A DNA stretch of 5,727 nt from contig CALMXV010000260.1 of assembly GCA_937871155.1 (NCBI GenBank), positions 1-5,727 of the forward strand. Reading direction: 5' to 3'. This DNA is from an uncultured Taibaiella sp. GTDB lineage: Bacteria; Bacteroidota; Bacteroidia; Chitinophagales; Chitinophagaceae. Below the pieces are notes generated by a model, which worked only from the letters and a program-made list of their open reading frames with translations, searched no databases and was not told where the DNA came from. Below, one piece after another: positions 1 to 5,727 of the stretch (its first letter is position 1; each line of letters opens with the position of its first letter). Position numbers and translations under genes: made by a program.

Positions 1-43
1 CCGATGGTACTGCACCACAATGCGGGAGAGTAGGTAGCTGCCA
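1..43 (+). rRNA. rrf: 5S ribosomal RNA, 3' end (partial)
   Basis: These bases match the conserved 3' part of bacterial 5S rRNA: a CCGATGGTA block, a short helix, then GGGAGAGTAGG and a terminal CTGCCA. The helix CTGCA (10-14) pairs with TGCGG (21-25), including one G-T wobble, around a six-base loop, as expected for the helix before the GAGAGTAGG segment. The 5' two thirds lie off the left edge, so the mature end is set only by similarity and may be a few bases to either side of 43. As 5S is normally last in a bacterial rRNA operon, 16S and 23S genes are expected to the left. The terminator directly downstream supports this. Confidence 0.88.
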
Positions 44-53
44 TATTTATTTT

Positions 54-90
54 AAGAGGCTGTCCGAAAAGTTTTGGACAGCCTCTTTTG
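54..90 (+). terminator. Rho-independent terminator of the rRNA operon
   Basis: A perfect 12-bp stem pairs AAGAGGCTGTCC (54-65) with GGACAGCCTCTT (76-87) around a 10-base loop, and a T run follows (86-89). It begins about ten bases after the 5S end. The T run is on the + strand only. Read on the - strand, the hairpin is followed by AAAATAAAT, so it is a weaker stop for the convergent gene ending at 113, although it is the only hairpin available there. Confidence 0.9.
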
Positions 91-112
91 TATCGAACTA
101 ATTCCTAATTTA

Positions 113-1849
113 TTATTCAATTACAAGCTTTGAAGCAACAAAAGAATTACCGCTGTATATTTTTACAAAATAGATTCCTTTGGTCAAATTGCTAACATCA
201 ACTTCTTTCTTTTGGTTGGTAACCATGGTTTTCAGAACTAATCTTCCTTGTACGTCGTACACCATCACATCTGCTGACTTTAGTTTTGTTTCATCTAAGT
301 CTATGCGGAATCGGTTTGTTGTAGGATTAGGATAAATTTTAACATTTAAATTGTTTTGCACTTCTCCAATACTGGTAGTGTTTTGGCTCATTTTATGAAT
401 ATAGGCATCGGTATGATAAGCTCCTGTACCACTATATGATGCGGTAAGGCTATAATCTCCATTTGGATCAAAGTTTACAGTTTTGTAAAATCTCCCTACT
501 GTAAAAACATTATTCTCTGTTGCGGTTATGCAAGATACCGGCTCTTCTCTATCTATTCCTCCATATCTTTTTGCCCATACAAAATTGCCCGATGAAGTAA
601 GCTTCAATACAAAATTGTCGGCATAACCTTGAGTAGATAAATTGCTGACACCGCTTCCGGGGTCAAGATCCACAGTACCTCTGAAATTACCGGCTGTATA
701 TACATCACCAGCGGCATCTAATGTAATAGTGCTTCCGCCTTCGCCATCGTGCATAGAGCCAAATTGCTTTGCCCAAATGAAGTTGCCTGCTGCGTCTGTT
801 TTTGCAATAAATATATCAGAGTTTCCTGCGGAGGTCAATTGAAGAGTTCCAAAATCTACTATGCCGCTAAAACTTCCCGTAGTGTATGCATTGCCTGAAG
901 CATCTACTACTACAGCATTTGCTTGATGAGAGCCAAATAATGTATCATCATCATTACCTAATCTTTTCATCCAAACAAAATTTCCTGAGGCATCTAATTT
1001 TAGTAAGAAGCCATTGAGGTTCTTAGCGGTAACATTATATGTTGTATTCAAATCAGGATCAAAATCTACTGTACCCTGAAACAAACCGGCTATATAGGAA
1101 TTGCCTATTGCATCTGCTGCTATAGATTTAGGATGCACTCTCGAAAACACGGTATCGGTTGCTAACTGTTTTGCCCAAACAAAGTTGCCAGCGGAATCTA
1201 GTTTAGATATGTAGCCATCTTCATATTTTCCTGGCAATTTATATTCATTAGTACTAGGGTCAAAATCAACTTCATCTTTAAAACGGCCTGTAGTATATAT
1301 ATTGCCTGCTGCATCTACAGCCATTGAAGGTCCAGTCTCTGTATGCGATCCTGCAGATTTGTTACACGGCCAACCTCTAACCCATAGTAACTTTCCACTA
1401 GCATCTAACTTTGTTACATATACGCTATTGTAAGAAGTACTAAGTATAGTAGAACTGGTATCTGGGTCAAAATCGATATTACCATAAAAAAATCCTGCGG
1501 TGATTATATTATTTGCAGCATCAGTAACTATAGAAGAACCAATAGCTATGTGTGTATAGTAAGCTCCTCCAAACATCATAGCTTTTACAAAATTGCCAGC
1601 TGCGTCTAACTTAACGATATATGCAGAACCATAGAAAGTTGCTACAAAATTTGCAACACCAACTCCGGGATCGAGATCTACAGTATCCATAACATGTCCT
1701 GTAGTATATGTATTACCGTTGGCATCTGTGGTAATAGCCAATGCCCTGTCTGTATAAATCCCACCAATTTGTTTTACCCACTGAAGCGACTGTGCATGTA
1801 CACTTCCATAAACTAACATCGTAAATATGATGATTAATATCTTTTTCAT
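113..1849 (-). CDS. Secreted seven-repeat SBBP protein with T9SS type A sorting tail
   Basis: This 578-residue protein is exported to the cell surface or released. Residues 1-19 form a signal peptide (MKK, hydrophobic core, probable cleavage after VHA before Q20). Residues 22-489 hold seven consecutive SBBP-type repeats (beta-propeller-related family). Each has a W-x-K strand, a DAxGN-x-YTTG segment, a D-x-D-P turn and a closing KLDAxG. Residues from about 503 form a Por/type IX sorting tail, with IYPNP at 505-509, a VYDVQGR strand and GIYFVKI near the end. In Bacteroidota this tail directs passage through the outer membrane by the T9SS and is then removed. No catalytic motif is visible, so a binding or structural role is inferred. 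The ATG at 1849 gives a well-formed signal peptide, and the frame upstream reaches a stop at 1868-1870 with no other ATG. No Shine-Dalgarno is present. It lies 23 bases after the lipoprotein gene and is probably co-transcribed with it. Confidence 0.92.
   Translation of the reverse strand: MKKILIIIFTMLVYGSVHAQSLQWVKQIGGIYTDRALAITTDANGNTYTTGHVMDTVDLDPGVGVANFVATFYGSAYIVKLDAAGNFVKAMMFGGAYYTHIAIGSSIVTDAANNIITAGFFYGNIDFDPDTSSTILSTSYNSVYVTKLDASGKLLWVRGWPCNKSAGSHTETGPSMAVDAAGNIYTTGRFKDEVDFDPSTNEYKLPGKYEDGYISKLDSAGNFVWAKQLATDTVFSRVHPKSIAADAIGNSYIAGLFQGTVDFDPDLNTTYNVTAKNLNGFLLKLDASGNFVWMKRLGNDDDTLFGSHQANAVVVDASGNAYTTGSFSGIVDFGTLQLTSAGNSDIFIAKTDAAGNFIWAKQFGSMHDGEGGSTITLDAAGDVYTAGNFRGTVDLDPGSGVSNLSTQGYADNFVLKLTSSGNFVWAKRYGGIDREEPVSCITATENNVFTVGRFYKTVNFDPNGDYSLTASYSGTGAYHTDAYIHKMSQNTTSIGEVQNNLNVKIYPNPTTNRFRIDLDETKLKSADVMVYDVQGRLVLKTMVTNQKKEVDVSNLTKGIYFVKIYSGNSFVASKLVIE
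383..1786 (-). repeat. Seven tandem SBBP repeats (coding)
   Basis: Seven repeats of 64-69 residues run end to end within the protein: residues 22-85, 86-152, 153-221, 222-289, 290-355, 356-421 and 422-489. Their shared core is a DAxGN motif, an (Y/I)xxG turn, and VDFDP or VDLDPG. Repeat 5 is the odd one, with VDFG replacing the D-P turn. Repeat 7 carries NFDPN and a longer end. The similarity is at protein level. The DNA copies have diverged, so this is old duplication and not a recent expansion. Confidence 0.88.
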
Positions 1850-1857
1850 TTTTTCAT
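1842..1857 (-). repeat. Tandem 8-base duplication across the start codon
   Basis: On the - strand, ATGAAAAA occurs twice back to back (1857-1850 and 1849-1842). The second copy supplies the start of the SBBP protein. The first gives a separate ATG in another frame, reading ATG AAA AAA TGA, and its stop (1848-1846) overlaps the true start. The signal peptide and the in-frame extent favour the second ATG as the start of the protein. Confidence 0.6.
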
Positions 1858-1872
1858 TTTTTGTGGATTAAT

Positions 1873-4305
1873 TTATTGAGATACGGTAACTGTTACTTTT
1901 GCTATTCCACTGCATTGAGGTAATGGAAAATGCTCAGTTATTGGATAATCGGGACCACCACCAGACCAGCTCACCGTACCTGTAATGCCAATTATATAGT
2001 CGTCGCCAGCTTCTTCTTCTTTGTACAGTGCATAGCCGTAGCCTCTTACATGGTTAGGGTCACCTGCGGCCCAAGTATCTGAATACGTTGGATAGTTTGG
2101 ATTGGATAGCCCTGTTATTTCAACATTGTAAGAAATGGCATTGGGTACTTTTTTTACTAATAGAACACAGCCTACACCACAAGCGTTTACTACATTTCTA
2201 TGCACAGCCGTAGGGGAGGCATAGTAAACTATTGTTTTGGTATCGTTGCTAATTTTTACAGTTCCTTTCACTATTTCACGTAACATCCAACCGGTTGAAT
2301 TCAGTTTGAATTCAACTACTGCAGTAATGTTTTCTGTTGCAGTTTTGATTTGGTCATCTGTGGCTATGTATATGATGCTATTATCAGTTGTATTGGCTTG
2401 TTTAACGCCATCTTCAAAATAGCCATAGCTACCTGATGTACTCCATTTCACCCGATATTGCACCTGAGAATTATTGACAATAGGATTGGTGCCATCTGCA
2501 TTTTTAAGATATAATTTAACGGACGAATAGCCGTTTGACGGAGAAAGTGAAACGCCAGTCGGGTTCATAATAATTTTTACTTTCTTCACATCGATGTAAG
2601 CAGTATCACTTCCGTAAATGGTTTTTGCACCATTACTGTTTTTAAGATATGCTTTCACAATTACCGTTTCTATATTTACATCATTGGGTGTTGATTTACC
2701 GTAAAAGTTTATAGTGTTAGCAGTAGTGGTGAAAGTTGTTCCTTCAGTACTTCCATTTTTCAATACGCCAAATGTTCCTGTTGTACTCCACTCATATTCT
2801 ATCGATTCACCAGAACTTAGGGAAGGATTTGCCGTTACTGTGAGTGGATGGTTGGTGAATGCCATCACATCAGACTTACGTGGAGATATTTTCACATCAT
2901 TATCTTTTATCTTCACGGTAAATTCTTCCATAATATTATAGAATTCGTGGCTTATAAGTATGAACTTGGGCGATATAGTACCTGTAAGATATTCAAGCAA
3001 GTTGAGCCCTTTATCGATTAATTTATTAGCATCTGTGATATTTTGTCCTGATGGGAACTGTCCGTTGGGAAACTGTTTTCTAAATCCATCCATAAAGCTA
3101 TTGATTATATTATCTCTGTTAATACCTGCTTTGTCCATTGCATCAAAAAACATACGTGGAATTCCATTATAACCTCTTCCGTCTTTCAACCGTTGCATAA
3201 TTTCTGGATCGAGTGCTGCTATTGATTTAGTTTTTTGTAAATATGCGCTCAAGTTGTTTTCATCGATGGAATAGTTAGAACTCACACCAACAGCTTCTGC
3301 AAAAAAAGGTGCCAACATATTAAATGCTAGATATTCATCATACAGTTCGTCCAATTTTGTTTTTTCGGCGTTAGTAAGTGTTGCACCCGGTTTACCAGGT
3401 CCTATAATACGTAGCTTGTAGGTCACTTCCTTTTCGTTAGAACTGATAGGCAGATTTATCGGTCCAGTAACAGCCGGATTCTTAGAATAATATTGGCCGT
3501 ATATGTCTAAGACATTTTTTACATACTTTACTTTTTCTACTTTTTGGTCTTTCATTGCTTCGTCATCGTAGTCAATATTATTTATTAGTACAGTTTCTTG
3601 GTTGTTGATATCTCTAAAGGCTGTTTTATATATAAAAGCATATGCTCTGCGATAAGAAGAATTGTTGATTTTCACATTATCATCATCTACTTTTTCAATT
3701 TGAATTTCACTTCTTATATCATCATCAACAACGTCCATTTGCTTCGCATAAATATCAAGTGGCTTCACATCAGTAATCATATTCACAGCCTCGGTAAGTG
3801 CAGTCGTAAATGTGCGCTTTTCCAGCATCTGCACATCTGTTTTGAATGCTTGTTCTATTTTTGTAAAATAATTATTAAGTCTAACGTTGCCGTTATTTTT
3901 GGCAAGAAAAAGTTGACGGGTAGTATCCGGTAAAAAATTTAATCCCAAACCGTGATAAAGCAAGGCTAATGCTGTAGATTTTATTGAAAGTTCTTTGTTC
4001 CCTTCGTAGATATATCCCATCATTAACAAGTTGTCAGATGCATCTAACAAAAATGCCAACTCACAACCATTGGTAACAAATGGAACCTTCGCACTACCAT
4101 CGACACCTACATTACTTATCTGTGTCATGGTAAAGATTTTAGTTTTAGATAAATCCAGATTGGTACCTATGGGTAAAACCACTTTCACATCTGTTGTGGT
4201 GTATTGACCGCCAGTATCTTTCGGAGGGTCTTTTTTATCTTTTTTACAAGAATGCAAAAGCACCAACAGGAAGCTTATGCAAATGAGAAATACTGATTTT
4301 TTCAT
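1873..4305 (-). CDS. Large lipoprotein of unknown function with Ig-like domains
   Basis: This 810-residue protein is a lipoprotein. MKK plus a hydrophobic core leads to the lipobox LHSC, with Cys20 as the lipidated residue, followed by a charged KKDKKD linker. Whether that linker acts as a surface-export signal is uncertain. Residues about 38-460 are a mixed, largely helical region I do not recognise. Residues about 477-575 and 583-688 are two related beta-rich Ig-like modules, each with a WST(T/S)G motif (W506 and W621). Residues about 690-810 look like a final beta domain with C709, C713 and C798. No enzyme motif is evident. The ATG at 4305 is chosen because it gives the signal peptide directly, and the frame above it reaches a stop (4351-4353) without another ATG. 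No Shine-Dalgarno is seen. It is probably the first gene of a two-gene operon with the SBBP protein. Confidence 0.9.
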   Translation of the reverse strand: MKKSVFLICISFLLVLLHSCKKDKKDPPKDTGGQYTTTDVKVVLPIGTNLDLSKTKIFTMTQISNVGVDGSAKVPFVTNGCELAFLLDASDNLLMMGYIYEGNKELSIKSTALALLYHGLGLNFLPDTTRQLFLAKNNGNVRLNNYFTKIEQAFKTDVQMLEKRTFTTALTEAVNMITDVKPLDIYAKQMDVVDDDIRSEIQIEKVDDDNVKINNSSYRRAYAFIYKTAFRDINNQETVLINNIDYDDEAMKDQKVEKVKYVKNVLDIYGQYYSKNPAVTGPINLPISSNEKEVTYKLRIIGPGKPGATLTNAEKTKLDELYDEYLAFNMLAPFFAEAVGVSSNYSIDENNLSAYLQKTKSIAALDPEIMQRLKDGRGYNGIPRMFFDAMDKAGINRDNIINSFMDGFRKQFPNGQFPSGQNITDANKLIDKGLNLLEYLTGTISPKFILISHEFYNIMEEFTVKIKDNDVKISPRKSDVMAFTNHPLTVTANPSLSSGESIEYEWSTTGTFGVLKNGSTEGTTFTTTANTINFYGKSTPNDVNIETVIVKAYLKNSNGAKTIYGSDTAYIDVKKVKIIMNPTGVSLSPSNGYSSVKLYLKNADGTNPIVNNSQVQYRVKWSTSGSYGYFEDGVKQANTTDNSIIYIATDDQIKTATENITAVVEFKLNSTGWMLREIVKGTVKISNDTKTIVYYASPTAVHRNVVNACGVGCVLLVKKVPNAISYNVEITGLSNPNYPTYSDTWAAGDPNHVRGYGYALYKEEEAGDDYIIGITGTVSWSGGGPDYPITEHFPLPQCSGIAKVTVTVSQ
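2242..2877 (-). repeat. Two related Ig-like modules in the lipoprotein (coding)
   Basis: Residues about 477-575 and 583-688 share a layout: a short strand ending in a hydrophobic residue, then (E/R)(Y/V)(E/K)WST(T/S)G(T/S)(F/Y)G, a linker with a (K/E)(N/D)G turn, a (T/I)xx(T/A)(T/D) strand and a closing V(K/E)(A/F)xLK or KLN strand. The two WST motifs are 115 residues apart. This resembles PKD or bacterial Ig-like folds often found in surface proteins, but I cannot assign a named family by eye. Boundaries are approximate. Confidence 0.55.
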
Positions 4306-4576
4306 AACAAAACATGATTTGTATGAATAAATCGTATGGAGTTTAAATAGTCATCAAGATGGATTTTTTTTAAACGGATAGTTTTTTACTGCTATTTCCC
4401 TTATAATTACTCGAAATCTTTTTTTATTCATAAAGGAGTGTGGATTAATAACCACCCCCTCCTTTTTTAAATTTATCTCGGACAATAGAATTTAATATTC
4501 TCCTATTTCTGTCAGTTTTTAACAACAAAGTAGTAGTATCAGTTTTGTATAAATACTTCAAAGCTTATGATATACT
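4306..4576. promoter_or_regulatory. Intergenic leader region, expected promoter of the lipoprotein operon
   Basis: This AT-rich gap lies between the terminator of the upstream gene and the lipoprotein start. A promoter on the - strand is expected because the upstream transcript appears to be terminated at 4577-4610. I found no convincing Bacteroidota promoter (TTG near -33 with TAnnTTTG near -7) at an acceptable spacing, so the start site is not placed. The gap also contains an imperfect hairpin (4432-4465) and a 25-codon open frame (4354-4431, - strand). Neither is a confident gene or regulator. Confidence 0.4.
4432..4468. other. Imperfect hairpin, terminator-like on the + strand
   Basis: AAAGGAG (4432-4438) pairs with CTCCTTT (4459-4465), and an inner TGG/CCA pairing (4441-4443 with 4452-4454) closes an eight-base loop. 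The two stems are separated by an uneven internal loop (TG opposite CCCC). On the + strand it ends in a T run (4463-4468), but no + strand gene precedes it. On the - strand it would hide a purine-rich AAAGGAGGGGG stretch. Function is unknown. Confidence 0.35.
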
Positions 4577-4610
4577 AAAACAGACTGCCTTTTATCGGGC
4601 AGTCTGTTTT
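4577..4610 (-). terminator. Rho-independent terminator of the propeller gene
   Basis: A perfect 13-bp stem pairs AAAACAGACTGCC (4577-4589) with GGCAGTCTGTTTT (4598-4610) around an eight-base loop. On the - strand the stem ends in TTTT followed by AGTATATC, and it starts 20 bases after the stop codon of the gene at 4631, so it fits as that gene's terminator. The flanking A and T runs make it potentially active in both directions. Confidence 0.85.
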
Positions 4611-4630
4611 GTTTATCCAACTTTATGCAA

Positions 4631-5727
4631 TTACTGTTTTATAAATCTTCCTGATACATTGCCTATACGGAAAACATATACGCCCGGCACCAAAGCCTCC
4701 ACCGATACCGTATGATTGGTAGCAGACAAGTTTTTTGTAAGCACACAACGTCCGGTAACATCATAAATACGCAACTGCCCTTTTAAGTCAGTTGATACAA
4801 AGTGCAGCTCATTTTGAACAGGGTTGGGGTACAATTTAAGGCTTTCACTTGACGTCAGCTCCGGTACAGCGGTAGGGAGCTTGTCCGACATTACGGAGAT
4901 GCCAGAGCCATTATGTCCTATCCATCGGTCGTTTTTATGGTCTATGAGAATACGGGAGCTATTATAATCAGAAGCAAGCCCCCCATTGGTATTAGCATGG
5001 GTATATTTGGTCCATAGGGTATCATTCCATACATATACACCGGTATGGGCTGTCATCCAAAGTCGGTTTTGTTGATCTACCTCAATATAGCCTCTTATAT
5101 AGTCGGGTAGGGTTCCTGCTAATGTAGTAAAGCTGGTCCAGCCGATACCATCATATCTTGAGAGGTCCTGCTGATGAGTAGCCCATACAACACCTTTTTG
5201 TACCGCTACAGCAGCTACTGCATCATATAGGATACCACTATTGGCAGTAGTGTACTGCGTCCAGTTGCCCCCCTGATTTTTAATTAATCCGTTTAATATT
5301 GTAGCAAACCATACTGTATTTTGGGCTGGGTCAAAAGCAAGGTCACTTACCCAATCTATGTTTATGCCAGTGCCGGTTTGGCGAAAGCAAGTCCAGACAC
5401 CGGTAGTAGCATTATAGCGGCTGGCACCGCTGTCTGTTGCAAACCATATATTGTCTTCATTCTCTGCTACGATCCGTAAGATTTGATCGCTGCACAGCCC
5501 GGAGTTGGCATGGGTGTAGTGGGTCCAGGTGCTGCCGTTGAAACAACTAACCCCTAACTTTTGAAGATAACTGACCCATATATTATTTTGTTTACCTACG
5601 GCTATACGTAAGATAGAATTGTGTTTCAGTTGAGAATTGGCTGTGTCGTAAAGTTTCCATCCGGTAGCACTGTCGTAGCGGCTTATGCCTTTGTGGGTAG
5701 CTATCCATTTCCGATGTAGTTTGTCTT
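4631..5727 (-). CDS. Secreted Reg_prop-like beta-propeller with T9SS sorting tail (5' end missing)
   Basis: The frame is open from the right edge (first whole codon 5725-5723) to the TAA at 4631-4633, giving 364 C-terminal residues; the start is off the window. Fragment residues 1-283 carry seven blade-like repeats with a W-(I/F/V/M)-(A/S/T) motif at W7, W50, W94, W139, W181, W223 and W268. These often lead into G(I/V/A)SRYD, W-T-x-Y-T and ANSGL. This is the pattern of two-component-regulator propeller (Reg_prop) repeats, although no kinase part is seen. Residues about 294-364 are a Por/type IX sorting tail, with LYPNP at 298-302, IYDVTGR and PGVYVFRI. The protein is therefore probably exported to the surface or released, with a binding role inferred. 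An ATG at 5056 is internal to a blade and is not the start. The gene is richer in GC than its neighbours and has its own terminator. Confidence 0.88.
   Translation of the reverse strand, partial: DKLHRKWIATHKGISRYDSATGWKLYDTANSQLKHNSILRIAVGKQNNIWVSYLQKLGVSCFNGSTWTHYTHANSGLCSDQILRIVAENEDNIWFATDSGASRYNATTGVWTCFRQTGTGINIDWVSDLAFDPAQNTVWFATILNGLIKNQGGNWTQYTTANSGILYDAVAAVAVQKGVVWATHQQDLSRYDGIGWTSFTTLAGTLPDYIRGYIEVDQQNRLWMTAHTGVYVWNDTLWTKYTHANTNGGLASDYNSSRILIDHKNDRWIGHNGSGISVMSDKLPTAVPELTSSESLKLYPNPVQNELHFVSTDLKGQLRIYDVTGRCVLTKNLSATNHTVSVEALVPGVYVFRIGNVSGRFIKQ
4877..5725 (-). repeat. Seven propeller blades in the truncated T9SS protein (coding)
   Basis: The W-(I/F/V/M)-(A/S/T) strands recur every 42-45 residues across fragment residues 1-283. 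Typical elements are a hydrophobic strand before an (N/D)-x-x-W turn, a GxSRYD/N segment, then WTxYTxANSGL. Blade 4 (WFATILNGLIKN) and blade 5 (WATHQQDLSRYD) vary in the loop. More blades may exist beyond the right edge, so the total count is unknown. Confidence 0.75.

Noticed and set aside
642..842. Open frame of 66 codons on the + strand
   Set aside because: It lies antisense within the SBBP repeats, its frame is kept open by the repeat composition, and its product has no recognisable domain.
2237..3933. Several + strand open frames of 61-111 codons (2237-2422, 2714-2941, 2960-3172, 3598-3933)
   Set aside because: All lie antisense within the lipoprotein gene, which has a clear lipobox and domain structure. 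The apparent hydrophobic stretches come from reading its codons in reverse.
4526..4562. Possible Bacteroidota promoter on the - strand (TTTG at 4562-4559, TACTACTTTG at 4535-4526)
   Set aside because: The downstream box has four bases between TA and TTTG where the consensus has two, and the 23-base spacer is longer than the usual 19-21.
4631..5056. A separate 141-residue gene starting at the ATG at 5056
   Set aside because: The frame stays open upstream to the window edge and encodes further propeller blades. The ATG falls inside a W-M-T blade motif and no signal peptide follows it.
113..5727. A hidden mobile element, CRISPR array, tRNA or defence system
   Set aside because: No inverted terminal repeats, regularly spaced short repeats, cloverleaf, transposase, integrase, nuclease or toxin-like product could be found. 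The only repeats are protein-level blades and the short start duplication.

Overview
The window looks like part of a Bacteroidota chromosome. I infer this from two C-terminal type IX secretion (Por) sorting tails, a Bacteroidota-style lipoprotein, AT-rich intergenic DNA and starts without Shine-Dalgarno sequences. A member of the Chitinophagales or Sphingobacteriales would fit, but the sequence does not settle the genus. It reads as an ordinary stretch encoding exported proteins. I see no CRISPR array, tRNA, integrase, transposase, toxin-antitoxin pair or defence gene.

Layout from left to right. Positions 1-43 are the last bases of a 5S rRNA gene on the + strand, the end of an rRNA operon lying off the left edge. 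A strong intrinsic terminator follows at 54-90. All three protein genes are on the - strand and face the rRNA operon. In order of transcription they are: (a) 5727-4631, the C-terminal 364 residues of a secreted seven-or-more-bladed propeller protein of the Reg_prop type with a T9SS tail, whose 5' end is off the window; (b) 4305-1873, an 810-residue lipoprotein with two related Ig-like domains and no function I recognise; (c) 1849-113, a 578-residue secreted protein with exactly seven SBBP repeats and a T9SS tail.

A terminator at 4577-4610 ends the transcript of gene (a). Genes (b) and (c) are 23 bases apart and probably form a two-gene operon started within 4306-4576. The likely picture is an outer-surface set: a lipoprotein co-expressed with a T9SS-exported propeller, next to an independently transcribed T9SS propeller. 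No catalytic residues are evident, so binding, adhesion or scaffolding is the reasonable guess, not a demonstrated role.

The most notable signals are a clear rise in GC content across the 4306-4630 gap, a duplicated start region at gene (c) that creates a tiny overlapping upstream ORF, and the regular seven-fold repeat architecture of gene (c).
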